This document shows positions 51,855 through 61,201 of a DNA stretch of 64,000 nucleotides, one piece after another. Origin of the DNA: Nakamurella panacisegetis (GTDB lineage Bacteria > Actinomycetota > Actinomycetes > Mycobacteriales > Nakamurellaceae); the NCBI RefSeq assembly GCF_900104535.1, contig NZ_LT629710.1, forward strand, positions 2,294,001 to 2,358,000, in the 5' to 3' direction. Below the pieces are notes generated by a model. It searched no databases and had not been told where the DNA came from. It saw only the letters and a program-made list of their open reading frames with translations. The position numbers were made by a program, and so were the translations under genes. The first letter of the stretch is position 1, and each line of letters begins with the position of its first letter.

Positions 51855-51858
<4 letters not shown>
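51013..51858 (+). CDS. xdhC: Xanthine dehydrogenase accessory protein
   Basis: 281-residue XdhC/CoxI-type chaperone that binds molybdenum cofactor and inserts its sulfurated form into XdhB. An N-terminal domain has GHAPRDAGAKMVV, GSVGGGNLEE and QQCCGGVVRLL. The C-terminal Rossmann part has VFGMGHVGFELAR, MTHDHAEDFAL, GLIGSSAKWTRF, and the final IGMPELPGKEPAVIAVGIAA. The ATG at 51013 lies 4 bases after xdhB. Its stop overlaps the GTG of the deaminase gene. Confidence 0.93.
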
Positions 51859-53210
<1,352 letters not shown>

Positions 53211-53212
53211 TC

Positions 53213-54016
53213 TCACCTCGTCCGGAGACTGCGAGACACGAAATCTGCGGCGATGTCGGACCAGCGATCCCGCAGTCCGGAGAATGTGCGAAACGCCCTG
53301 CGGCCCGGCCAGTCCGGTGGCAGCAGCCCGGCCGGGAGCCCGGGATCGATGCGGGGGAACTGCCGCCAGTCGTCGACCAGCTTCAGGTATCCGGCGAATG
53401 CCGCCCCCGGCTCGGTGGTGGCGTCGACGTCGCGCCAGCGGTCGAGAAATTCGGAGTACAACCGCCGCAGCTCCTCCAGGTCCCACCAGGCCGCGGCGTC
53501 GGCCAGCTCGAGGGTCGCTCCGGCGAACCAGGTCACGTACGCGCCGAGACCGGCGGCGGACACCTGTTCCCGGGCCGGGGCGGCCAAGGCGGCCGGGGCG
53601 ATCCAGACACCGGCGCCGACCGTTCCGAAGCCCAGCCAGGACAGCACCGTGCGCAATCGGTGTCGCTCGGCCCGGGCGTGCTCGGGGACCGAGAAGACGG
53701 CCAGGACCCACCCGTCGGTCGGCTCGGCTTCGCCGAAGCGCCAGATCCGCCGGTCGCCGGTCTCGAGGTCGGCCCGCGCGGCCTCGGTCAGGGCGTATCC
53801 GGCCCGTCCGGCCCGGCGTTCACCGGCCAGGAAATCGCGGGACTTCAGCCGCACCAGGGCCTGACGCACCGCGTTGGGAGCGACCCCGGCCGCGCCGAGC
53901 AGCGTGATCAGGTCGGCCACCGCGATCCAGCCGCCGATGGGCCGCAGGTACAGCCCGGCGAACGTGACGATCAACGATCCCGGTGACGCCGGGGCCGCAT
54001 CCCCGGCCGCCGTCAT
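53213..54016 (-). CDS. PaaX family transcriptional regulator
   Basis: 267 residues with a PaaX-type winged-helix N-terminus (LIVTFAGLYLRPIGGWIAVADLITLL, then VRQALVRLKSRDFLAGERR) and the PaaX C-terminal domain (WVLAVFSVPEHARAERHRLRTVL, LGFGTVGAGVWIAP). Family founders repress phenylacetate genes with phenylacetyl-CoA as inducer. Here it is the last gene of a kynurenine operon and likely controls it. The ATG at 54016 overlaps the kynU stop; the longer open frame to 54151 is antisense-like noise. Convergent with guaD, 2 bases apart. Confidence 0.88.
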   Translation of the reverse strand: MTAAGDAAPASPGSLIVTFAGLYLRPIGGWIAVADLITLLGAAGVAPNAVRQALVRLKSRDFLAGERRAGRAGYALTEAARADLETGDRRIWRFGEAEPTDGWVLAVFSVPEHARAERHRLRTVLSWLGFGTVGAGVWIAPAALAAPAREQVSAAGLGAYVTWFAGATLELADAAAWWDLEELRRLYSEFLDRWRDVDATTEPGAAFAGYLKLVDDWRQFPRIDPGLPAGLLPPDWPGRRAFRTFSGLRDRWSDIAADFVSRSLRTR

Positions 54017-55227
54017 GCCGACAGGTCCCGGATCACCGACACCCCGTCCCACACCTCGGTAAAACGCAAGGGCAGGGGCGAGAGGCCGATGCGGATCGCG
54101 TCCGGCGTCCGGAAGTCCGGCAACACCCCGGCCGCGGTGAGCCGGGAGCACAGTTCGCGGGCATCGGACCGCGCGATGCTGACGTGGCCACCGCGCCGAA
54201 TGGGGTCCCGGGGTGACGCGAGCCGGAAGCCAAGGGGCTGCAGGTGCTCGTCGAACAGGTCGATCACCATCTCGCCCAGGCCCACGATCTTGGCGCGGAT
54301 GGCGTCGATGCCGGCCTCGGCGATCACTGCTGCGCCCTCGCGGACGGCGAGAATGCCGAGCACAGAAGGCGTTCCGGAGATCATCGACCGGATACCGGCG
54401 GCCGGGACGTAACCCTGCTCCATCTCGAACGAGTCCTGCCGGCCGAGCCAGCCCCAGATCGGTTGATCCAACCGGTCATGGTGCCGGGCGTTGACGTAGC
54501 TGAACGCCGGTGCCCCCGGTCCGGCCCCGACGAACTTGTAGGTGCAGCCGACGGCCAGGTCCACGTCGCAGGCGTCGAGCGAGATCGGCACGCTGCCGAC
54601 CGAATGGCACAGGTCCCAGACCACCAGCGCGCCGACGGCGTGCGCGGCGGCGGTGACGGCCGCCATGTCCGCGAGATAGCCGGAGTGGTAGGCGATGTGG
54701 CTCATCGTCAGCACCGCCACGTCCTCGTCCAGGACGGCCGCCAGGTCGTCCGGGCCGATGCCGCCGACGTCGGTGCCGATCAGCCAGACGATCTCCAGGC
54801 CGTGATCCTTGGCCAGCGACTCGACCACGTACCGGTTGGTGGGGAAGTTGTCCCGGTCGATCACGATCTTGCGGCGTCCCGGGCGCAGGTTGATCGCGGC
54901 CCGCACGGCCTTGTAGAAATTGACCGTCGTCGAGTCCGCGATCACCGTCTGCCCGGGGGCGGCGCCGAGGGCGGCAGCGCCCAGTTCGTCCCCCACCTTC
55001 TCGGGCAGGTCCATCCAGCCCTCGGTCCAACCCCGGATCAGCCGCCCGGCCCATTGTTGGTGCGCGAAATCGGTCCAGACCTCGGCGATCGAGGCCAACG
55101 GCCGCCCGAGCGAGTTGCCGTCGAGATAGGCGACCACGTCGTCGGGCTGCGGCAGGTAACGAGACCCGAAGGCGGCCAGGGGATCGGCGGCGTCCAAGGC
55201 CTGGGCGTCGGGGCGGGTGACGGTCAT
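54013..55227 (-). CDS. kynU: Kynureninase
   Basis: PLP-dependent cleavage of kynurenine to anthranilate and alanine (or 3-hydroxykynurenine to 3-hydroxyanthranilate). 404 residues. Motifs: AYLDGNSLGRPL at the start, the DSTTVNFYKAVRAA substrate region, VWDLCHSVGSVPISL with PLP-binding Asp, and the Schiff-base Lys in CTYKFVGAGPG. The C-terminal R in PDAIRIGLSPLPL fits substrate carboxylate binding. The ATG at 55227 overlaps the kynA stop, coupling the genes. Confidence 0.94.
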   Translation of the reverse strand: MTVTRPDAQALDAADPLAAFGSRYLPQPDDVVAYLDGNSLGRPLASIAEVWTDFAHQQWAGRLIRGWTEGWMDLPEKVGDELGAAALGAAPGQTVIADSTTVNFYKAVRAAINLRPGRRKIVIDRDNFPTNRYVVESLAKDHGLEIVWLIGTDVGGIGPDDLAAVLDEDVAVLTMSHIAYHSGYLADMAAVTAAAHAVGALVVWDLCHSVGSVPISLDACDVDLAVGCTYKFVGAGPGAPAFSYVNARHHDRLDQPIWGWLGRQDSFEMEQGYVPAAGIRSMISGTPSVLGILAVREGAAVIAEAGIDAIRAKIVGLGEMVIDLFDEHLQPLGFRLASPRDPIRRGGHVSIARSDARELCSRLTAAGVLPDFRTPDAIRIGLSPLPLRFTEVWDGVSVIRDLSA

Positions 55228-56069
55228 CAGCGTCCGATCTCGGTGCGCACGGCGTACAGCTCGGGGAAGAAGGTCAGGTCGAGGGCGCGTCGCAGGAAGG
55301 CGACACCGGAGGATCCGCCGGTGCCACGTTTGAACCCGATGATGCGTTCGACGGTCTTGAGGTGACGGAAGCGCCAGGTCTGGAAGGTGTCCTCGACGTC
55401 GATCAGTTCCTCGCAGGTCTCGTAGACGTCCCACTGGGCCTCCGGGGCGTCGTAGATGCCGGTGAACACGTCGACCAGGGCGGCGTTGAGCGTGTGCGGC
55501 ACCCGCCGGTCCCGGTCCAGGAGTTCGGCCGGGATCGCGTAGCCCCGGCGGTGCAGGAACAGCAGGAACTCGTCGTACAGGCTGGGCGCGTCCAGGGCCG
55601 CCTGCAGGATCTGCTGCTGCTCCGGGTGGTGGGCGAACACCGCGATCATCGCGGCGTTCTTGTTCCCCAGCAAGAACTCCAGCAGGCGGTACTGCATGGA
55701 CTGGAAGCCCGAGGACTTGCCGAGGATCCCGCGGAACTGGGCGTACTCGCTGGGGGTGAGGGTGGCCAGCACCGACCACTGGTCCGTCATCTGCTTCTGG
55801 ATGTGTTTGATCCGGGCCAGGCGTTTCAGAGCCGGTCCGAGGGAGTCGGCGGCGATCAGGGCCATGGCCGACCGGAGTTCGTGGATCACCAGCTTCAACC
55901 ACAGCTCGGTGGTCTGGTGCGCGATGATGAAGAGCATCTCGTCGTGGTGGGTGGACAGGGGCGCCTGGGCCGCCAACAGCGTGTCGAGCTGCAGGTACGA
56001 GCCGTAGTTGAGCCCGGTCAGGTCCTTCTCGATGCCGTCCTCGAGCGGACGGATGTTGCCGTTCTCCAT
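55227..56069 (-). CDS. kynA: Tryptophan 2,3-dioxygenase
   Basis: Haem enzyme that opens the indole ring of L-tryptophan to N-formylkynurenine. 280 residues, normal length. The distal His is in FIIAHQTTELW. The proximal haem His is in FRHLKTVERIIGFKRGTGGSSG. YAQFRGILGKSSGFQS carries the conserved Arg/Gly segment. The ATG at 56069 was chosen because the frame further upstream (to 56357) has no family similarity. First gene of kynA-kynU-PaaX; the formamidase step is not encoded here. Confidence 0.95.
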   Translation of the reverse strand: MENGNIRPLEDGIEKDLTGLNYGSYLQLDTLLAAQAPLSTHHDEMLFIIAHQTTELWLKLVIHELRSAMALIAADSLGPALKRLARIKHIQKQMTDQWSVLATLTPSEYAQFRGILGKSSGFQSMQYRLLEFLLGNKNAAMIAVFAHHPEQQQILQAALDAPSLYDEFLLFLHRRGYAIPAELLDRDRRVPHTLNAALVDVFTGIYDAPEAQWDVYETCEELIDVEDTFQTWRFRHLKTVERIIGFKRGTGGSSGVAFLRRALDLTFFPELYAVRTEIGR

Positions 56070-56108
56070 GCTGAACCGTGTTTCCGCTGGCCGGGATCCG
56101 AGTCCGCA

Positions 56109-56137
56109 GCATATTGCGTATCTGTGACGATAGTCAA
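56109..56137 (-). promoter_or_regulatory. Candidate kynA promoter with overlapping palindrome
   Basis: On the minus strand TTGACT (56137-56132), a 17-base spacer and ATATGC (56114-56109) lie about 40 bases before the ATG. The palindrome TGAC-GATA-GTCA (56125-56136) overlaps the -35 element and is a plausible site for the operon's PaaX-like regulator. Found by eye. Confidence 0.35.
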
Positions 56138-56238
56138 TGATCCGCACTATGGCTGGCGGGTCGAAACCTGCCCGATCCTGAGCGACGCTCAGGACCCGGC
56201 GGCCGCCTTCGGTACCGTGAACCCGTGAGGAAATCCGG

Positions 56239-56679
56239 ATGAAACGAGCCGCGGTCGCCATTCTGGGCATCGCCCTGCTGTTGATCGGCATCGCCCTGTT
56301 GGTGCTGCCCGGTCCCGGCTTCCTGCTGATCGCCGCCGCTCTCGCGTTGCTGGCCACCCAGTTCGAATGGGCGAAGGTGCCGCTGGACTACGCCTGGGGC
56401 AAGGCTCAGGACGGCATCGACCAGGTGGCCCGGAACAGGTGGCAGACGGGGCTGTCCGTCCTGTCCGCCCTGGTGCTGGTGGCCATCGGGATCGTCGAAC
56501 TGGCTGGCGTCGCGGTGCCGTGGGTCAACACCCTCGCCGCGATCACGCTGATCATCAGCGGGCTGATTCTGGTCGGCACCATCGTCTACGCGCTGCGCCG
56601 GGCGAACACGCCCCAGCCGGACGATGCGGATCGACCGGCGTCAGGCGAGGGTCTTCCCGAAGCACAGCGACGTCCCTGA
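56239..56679 (+). CDS. PGPGW-family transmembrane protein
   Basis: 146-residue membrane protein with a hydrophobic hairpin split by LPGPGF (residues about 20-30, the family PGPGW motif) and a second pair of helices after the polar segment WAKVPLDYAWGKAQDGID. C-terminal tail is polar. The family (TIGR02611/PF09656 type) is of unknown function. Its 3' end overlaps the convergent GNAT gene by 39 bases. Confidence 0.8.
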   Translation: MKRAAVAILGIALLLIGIALLVLPGPGFLLIAAALALLATQFEWAKVPLDYAWGKAQDGIDQVARNRWQTGLSVLSALVLVAIGIVELAGVAVPWVNTLAAITLIISGLILVGTIVYALRRANTPQPDDADRPASGEGLPEAQRRP

Positions 56680-57147
56680 GTCGGCGTACGCGCCGAACGC
56701 GGGGATGGCCGCGTACCCGGCGGTGGTGTAGAGGCCCATCGCGGCCTTCTGCAGGGGACCGGTCTCCAGCATCAATCGGGTCCACCCGTGCTCGACGGCG
56801 CTGGCCTCGAGCGCGTCCAGCACGAGCCGCGACAGCCCGGCACCGCGATGTGACGGCCGGACGTACATCCGCTTGATCTCGGCTGTCGTTGGCCCCAGGG
56901 GCCGCAGGCCACCACAGGCCACCGCGATCGCGTCGGTCGCCTGATCGGCGTCACCGGCCGGAACCTCCAGAGCCAGCAGGAAGACCGTGACGTCGGCGGC
57001 CGAGGGTTTCACGCCGGGCTCGGTGTCCCCGTCGTAGAGGGCCCGCAGCTCCTCCTGCTGTGCCTCCCGCAACCCCGTGGCGGCCGGCGAGTCCCACGCA
57101 GTGGCGGCGATCACGATCCGGCGCCCGGCGCCCGGCTGGTTCGTCAT
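56641..57147 (-). CDS. GNAT family N-acetyltransferase
   Basis: 168-residue acetyl-CoA-dependent transferase. The acetyl-CoA loop RPSHRGAGLSRLVLDALE is clear, and IKRMYV and LETGPLQKAAMGLYTTAGYAAI close the fold; this ending is common in the YhbS/PhnO-like group. Substrate unknown. The start at 57147 follows a 215-base gap to the divergent terD gene. Confidence 0.88.
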   Translation of the reverse strand: MTNQPGAGRRIVIAATAWDSPAATGLREAQQEELRALYDGDTEPGVKPSAADVTVFLLALEVPAGDADQATDAIAVACGGLRPLGPTTAEIKRMYVRPSHRGAGLSRLVLDALEASAVEHGWTRLMLETGPLQKAAMGLYTTAGYAAIPAFGAYADSGTSLCFGKTLA

Positions 57148-57362
57148 ACGCGGATCCTCGCATGCGATAGTGGGCGGGTAACGAGGTCTTTACCTTTCCT
57201 TCGGATGGTGGGCGCACGCGGAAACCCACCCGGACCGGCCTCGCGCATGGAAGGCTTCACGCGGAACACCGAGTTCGGTTCGGTCGTTCTCCGGGCCAGA
57301 AGTCGCGGTCCCGTGAACCATGTCCAGCGCCGGCCGGGGACGGCCAGAAAGTCGAGCACATC

Positions 57363-57938
57363 ATGAGCGTGAGTCTGAGCAAGGGCGGGAACGTCTCCCT
57401 GACGAAGGCCGCTCCGAACCTGACCGCGGTGACCGTGGCTCTCGGGTGGCAGGTCCGGTCCTCGACCGGCGCCGACTACGACCTGGATGCCAGCGCGCTG
57501 GCCCTGGGTGCGGACCACAAGATCCTCGGCGACTCGTACTTCGTCTTCTTCAACAACCTGCGGTCGCCCGACGGGTCGATCGAGCACCTCGGTGACAACC
57601 TGGTCGGCGGCGCCGGCGGGGATGACGAGCAGATCAATGTGGACCTGGCCGCCGTGCCGCCGACCATCACCTCGATCGTCTTCGCGGTGTCCATCTACGA
57701 GGCAGACCAGCGACGCCAGTCCTTCGGCCAGGTCCGGGGGGCCTTCATCCGCGTCGTCGACCGCACCACCGGGTCCGAGCTGGCCCGTTACGACCTCACC
57801 GAGGAGGCGTCAACCGAGACCGCGATGGTCTTCGGCGAGCTGTACCGCTACAACGGCGAATGGAAGTTCAGAGCCATCGGCCAGGGATACGCCTCTGGTC
57901 TCCGTGGAATTGCCATCGACTTCGGAGTGAATGTCTAG
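57363..57938 (+). CDS. TerD family tellurite/stress protein
   Basis: 191-residue cytoplasmic beta-sandwich protein of the TerD/CABP family. The Ca2+-binding residues are in DYDLDASAL and in FNNLRSPDGSIEHLGDN with its GDDEQINVDL. Family members act in stress responses together with TerC-like membrane proteins and often appear as several paralogues. Here it is single and immediately followed by a DUF475 gene. The ATG at 57363 has no strong ribosome site. Confidence 0.94.
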   Translation: MSVSLSKGGNVSLTKAAPNLTAVTVALGWQVRSSTGADYDLDASALALGADHKILGDSYFVFFNNLRSPDGSIEHLGDNLVGGAGGDDEQINVDLAAVPPTITSIVFAVSIYEADQRRQSFGQVRGAFIRVVDRTTGSELARYDLTEEASTETAMVFGELYRYNGEWKFRAIGQGYASGLRGIAIDFGVNV

Positions 57939-59060
57939 ATGACCGCACCGGCCAACCACAGCGCGACCCGGATCTTTGCCGCCTCGGGGATCATCTCCCT
58001 GGCCGCGATCGTCGTCGCCTACTTCTACGGCGGCTGGAAGGCCGCCGGCCTCACGCTGATCCTGGGCATCCTGGAGATCACGCTGTCCTTCGACAACGCC
58101 GTGGTCAACGCCAAGGTGCTCGAGCGGATGAGCGAGCGCTGGCAGCAGATCTTCCTGACCGTCGGCATCGTCATCGCCGTGTTCGGTATGCGGCTGGTCT
58201 TCCCGCTGCTGGTGGTCGTCCTGACCGCTCACATGAGCCCGGGCAACGCCATCACCCTCGCGTTCCAGAAGCTTCCGATCTCCGACCACGAGAGCTACGC
58301 CTACAAGCTGCACGAGGCGCACCCGCAGATCGCCGCCTTCGGCGGCATGTTCCTGCTGCTGCTGTTCCTGGACTGGCTGTTCGAGGAGCGCGAGATCACC
58401 TGGCTGACCTGGCTGGAGAGGCCGCTGGCGCGGATCGGCAAGCTGGACGCGCTGTCGGTGATCATCGCCGGGGTGCTGCTGTTCGTCATCGGCCAGACCG
58501 TCGCCGCCGATCCGGGGAAGGTCCTCGCCGCCGGCGTGCTCGGCATCGTGTCTTACCTGGCCGTGAACGGGCTCGGCGGGTTGTTCGAGAACTTCGAAGA
58601 GAGCCAGGAGGAGGAGTTCGAACGGAAGGCGCACGGCGGTCCGTCCGAGATCGCCAAGGCGGTCGGCAAGGCCGGGTTCTTCCTGTTCCTGTACCTGGAG
58701 GTCCTGGACGCGTCGTTCTCCTTCGACGGCGTCATCGGCGCGTTCGCCATCACCCCGGACCCGATCATCATCGCGCTGGGTCTTGGCCTGATCGGCGCCC
58801 TGTTCGTCCGGTCGTTGACGGTCTACCTGGTCCGCAAGGGCACGCTCAACGACTACGTCTACCTGGAGCACGGCGCCCACTGGGCGATCGGCGCCCTCGC
58901 CCTGATCCTGCTGATCACCATCAAGTGGGAGGTCAACGAGGTCGTCACCGGCCTGGTCGGCCTGGTCCTGATCGGTGCCGCGTTCGTGTCCAGCCTGATG
59001 CGCAACCGCCGCGAGGCCGCCGAAGGCGAACCGGTCCAAGAGATCGACGTCCGCGTGTAG
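57939..59060 (+). CDS. DUF475 (TerC-like) integral membrane protein
   Basis: 373 residues with about nine transmembrane helices, related to TerC. Conserved acidic/Asn motif FDNAVVNAKVLERM in helix 2 and the later EVLDASFSFDGVIGAF repeat the TerC-type metal-site pattern. Members are linked to tellurite resistance and to metal (Mn) loading of exported proteins. The ATG is one base after the terD stop, so the pair is one operon, and the two products probably work together at the membrane. Confidence 0.93.
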   Translation: MTAPANHSATRIFAASGIISLAAIVVAYFYGGWKAAGLTLILGILEITLSFDNAVVNAKVLERMSERWQQIFLTVGIVIAVFGMRLVFPLLVVVLTAHMSPGNAITLAFQKLPISDHESYAYKLHEAHPQIAAFGGMFLLLLFLDWLFEEREITWLTWLERPLARIGKLDALSVIIAGVLLFVIGQTVAADPGKVLAAGVLGIVSYLAVNGLGGLFENFEESQEEEFERKAHGGPSEIAKAVGKAGFFLFLYLEVLDASFSFDGVIGAFAITPDPIIIALGLGLIGALFVRSLTVYLVRKGTLNDYVYLEHGAHWAIGALALILLITIKWEVNEVVTGLVGLVLIGAAFVSSLMRNRREAAEGEPVQEIDVRV

Positions 59061-59066
59061 CTTCCG

Positions 59067-59170
59067 GCGCATGCGTTTGTGCCCGGCGCATGCGTTTGTG
59101 ACCTGCGCATACGTTTCTGACCTGCGCATACGTTTCTGACCCGCGCATACGTTTCTGACCCGCGCATACA
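59067..59170. repeat. 19-bp tandem repeat array, five copies plus a partial
   Basis: Units of 19 bases start at 59067, 59086, 59105, 59124 and 59143, followed by a partial copy at 59162. The consensus is GCGCATACGTTTCTGACCC; the first two have GCGCATGCGTTTGTG. It starts 6 bases after the DUF475 stop. The partial sixth copy forms the foot of the hairpin at 59162-59223. An inverted copy of the repeat head (GTATGCGC) lies at 59235-59242. Confidence 0.9.
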
Positions 59171-59223
59171 GAAGGGCCCGAATCCGCCTCAAAATCGGCG
59201 GAGTCGGGCCCTTCTGTATGCGC
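59162..59223. terminator. Long hairpin, 26-bp stem
   Basis: A 20-base arm (59162-59181) pairs perfectly with 59204-59223. After one A/G mismatch a further 6 bp (TCCGCC/GGCGGA) close an eight-base loop TCAAAATC. It lies between the convergent terD-DUF475 and siderophore-interacting genes and is the likely bidirectional terminator. Confidence 0.8.
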
Positions 59224-59296
59224 CGGGCCGTTCGGTATGCGCCCAGGCCCAGCTCAGGCCCAGGCCCAGGCCCCGACCCACAGGCCCAGGCCCGGC

Positions 59297-60142
59297 TCAG
59301 GCCAGGCCGGCGGCCTTCTCGACCTCGTCGGCCTGACGGTTCCACTCGGCCTTCCCGGCTCGCCAGCCCTCCTCGGTGGCTCCGATCCGCCAGTAGCCCG
59401 AGATCGACAGGTGCTCCTTGGGTACGCCCCGCTCGACGCGGAGCAGCCGGCGGAGTTCCTTGACGAAGCCGGCCTCGCCGTGCACGAACGCGTCGACTGA
59501 TGCCGCCGGGAACTGCAGCAACCGGGTCGCCTCGACCAGGGCCCGCCCGACCGGCCGGTCGCCGGCGTGCACCCAGCTCACGGCCACCCCAGGCGGTGCG
59601 GCCAGCGGCAACTCCGATGACGCGTCGTGGACCTCGATCAGCGCCTGTCCGGCGGCGTCGGCCGGCAGGGCGCCCAGGGCCGCGGCGATGGCCGGCAGGG
59701 CACTCTCGTCTCCCAGGTAGAGGTAGAACACGGCCTGGGGATCGGGCGCGTAACCGCCCCCTGGGCCGTCCACCAGCAGCTCGTCGCCCGGGCGGGCCCG
59801 TGCGGCCCAGGGCCCGGCGATCCCACTGTCACCGTGCAGCACGAAGTCGATGGTCAACTCGCGGGCCACGACGTCGAAGTTCCGGACGGTGTACGTGCGC
59901 GCCACCGGCCAGTGTTCCGGCAGGACCTCGGCCCGGATCCGGTCCAGGTCCAGCGGTCGAGGGTAGTCGATGCCGGGCTGGAGGAACCACAGTTTGACGT
60001 ACGAGTCGGTGCAGTCGGAAGGCTCGAAATCGACGAGGTCGGCGCCGCCGAAGACCACCCGGATCATGGTCGGGCTGAGGCGCTCGGTCCGGACCACGGT
60101 GGCGGTCTTGGGTGCGGCGCGGCGGCGGGTGGCCTGAGTCAT
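59297..60142 (-). CDS. Siderophore-interacting protein (FAD-binding)
   Basis: Flavin reductase of the SIP/ViuB family that reduces ferric siderophores in the cytoplasm to release iron. 281 residues. An N-terminal FAD-binding barrel (ARTYTVRNFD as the RxYTxR motif, GIAGPWAARARPGDEL) precedes an NAD-binding-like domain (LYLGDESALPAIAAAL, and the ending ISGYWRIGATEEGWR). Its start is 20 bases after an IdeR-type iron box, so it should be repressed by iron. Confidence 0.94.
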   Translation of the reverse strand: MTQATRRRAAPKTATVVRTERLSPTMIRVVFGGADLVDFEPSDCTDSYVKLWFLQPGIDYPRPLDLDRIRAEVLPEHWPVARTYTVRNFDVVARELTIDFVLHGDSGIAGPWAARARPGDELLVDGPGGGYAPDPQAVFYLYLGDESALPAIAAALGALPADAAGQALIEVHDASSELPLAAPPGVAVSWVHAGDRPVGRALVEATRLLQFPAASVDAFVHGEAGFVKELRRLLRVERGVPKEHLSISGYWRIGATEEGWRAGKAEWNRQADEVEKAAGLA

Positions 60143-60161
60143 CGGATTCCCTCTTCGTTGA

Positions 60162-60180
60162 TCTGGTTAGGCTTACCTTA
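60162..60180 (-). promoter_or_regulatory. IdeR/DtxR-type iron box
   Basis: Minus-strand TAAGGTAAGCCTAACCAGA agrees with the 19-bp IdeR/DtxR consensus (TWAGGTWAGSCTWACCTWA) at 17 of 19 positions. It is centred about 30 bases upstream of the siderophore-interacting ATG and likely overlaps its promoter, giving Fe-dependent repression. Confidence 0.85.
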
Positions 60181-60208
60181 CCAGGCCCAATCAGAGGGTT
60201 TCGGGTGC

Positions 60209-60976
60209 TCAGTGCAACGGCAACCAGTCCAGGACGTCCCGGATCCGCGCGTCCCAGAGGTCCCAGGTGTGTTCTCCGGGCGTGAACTTGCTGGTCACGG
60301 CGAGGCCGGCCGATTCGGCGGTCTTGACGAAGAGCTCGTTCGACTCGCACAGCCGGTCCTGCTGCCCGCAGGCGATGTACAGACTGGGAGCAATGTTGGG
60401 GTCGATCCGCCGAGCCAGCGCCAGCACGTCCTCCTGCGTCGGCACGGCGTCCTCCGACTCGCCGAAGACACGCTTCATGATCGACGGCTTGTCCCGCCAC
60501 CGCTGCGGGTCCCGGATGTCCAGGGATCCGGAGAGGCTGGCCGCGGCGGCGAACCGCTCGGGACAGCGGAGCGCCCACTTGACGGCGCCGTACCCGCCCA
60601 TCGAGAGCCCGGCGACGAACGTGTCCTCCCGCCGCGGCGACAGCCGGAAGAAGCTTTCGGCCACGGCCGGGAGCTCCTCGGACAGGAACGTCCAGTACCG
60701 GTTGCCGTGCGCCTCGTCGGCATAGAAACTGCGGTGCACCTGCGGCATGACCACGGCCAGCCCCATCGTCGACACGTACCGCTCGATCGACGTACGGCGG
60801 GTCCAGGTGGTGTCGTCGTCGCTGAGCCCGTGCAACAGGTACAGCGTCGGATGCCCGCCGTCGCGGGCGGTGCCGGACAGGCCGATCTGGGTCGTGGTCT
60901 GCTGGGGCAGGATCACCGTCATCGAGGTGCTCAGCCCGAGCACGTCGGAATAGAAGTCGCAGCGCAGATGGGCCAT
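60209..60976 (-). CDS. Alpha/beta-hydrolase esterase (EstA/FrmB-like)
   Basis: 255-residue soluble serine esterase of the esterase-D/EstA type. The nucleophile elbow is GLSMGGYGA, the oxyanion region YLLHGLSDDDTTW, the acid in GQQDRLCESN, and the His in GEHTWDLWD. Closest known relatives are tributyrin/acetyl esterases, S-formylglutathione hydrolase and siderophore esterases. With an iron-regulated gene downstream on the same strand, a ferric-siderophore esterase role is conceivable, but the iron box separates the two genes and the link is only inferred. Confidence 0.82.
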   Translation of the reverse strand: MAHLRCDFYSDVLGLSTSMTVILPQQTTTQIGLSGTARDGGHPTLYLLHGLSDDDTTWTRRTSIERYVSTMGLAVVMPQVHRSFYADEAHGNRYWTFLSEELPAVAESFFRLSPRREDTFVAGLSMGGYGAVKWALRCPERFAAAASLSGSLDIRDPQRWRDKPSIMKRVFGESEDAVPTQEDVLALARRIDPNIAPSLYIACGQQDRLCESNELFVKTAESAGLAVTSKFTPGEHTWDLWDARIRDVLDWLPLH

Positions 60977-61201
60977 CGGTCTGACCGCCTCGTCGTCGGG
61001 GGTTGGTCCGAGCGACTCTACGAGACCAGGCCGACATCGGCCGGGCTTCCGGCTCGACGGACCGTCCTCCAGGGGGCGGGATCGGAGCCGGCCCAGATCA
61101 CAACAGCGGTCCCGGCGAGGCGGTCGAGGGCGCGTTCCGTGACGCCGAGCGCGGGCCCGGCCGAACGTGCTCGGGCCCGAGTGTCGCCCCGGGCCGGCCG
61201 A

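Noticed and set aside
53213-54016. PaaX-like gene as regulator of phenylacetate breakdown
   Set aside because: No paa genes lie in the window and the gene is coupled to kynU, so control of tryptophan catabolism is more likely.
59067-59170. Repeat array as a CRISPR
   Set aside because: The copies are directly adjacent 19-base units with no spacers and no cas genes nearby.
59239-59310. CAGGCC hexamer-rich stretch as a regulatory repeat
   Set aside because: Irregular low-complexity GC sequence with no fixed period, partly within the 3' end of the siderophore-interacting gene.
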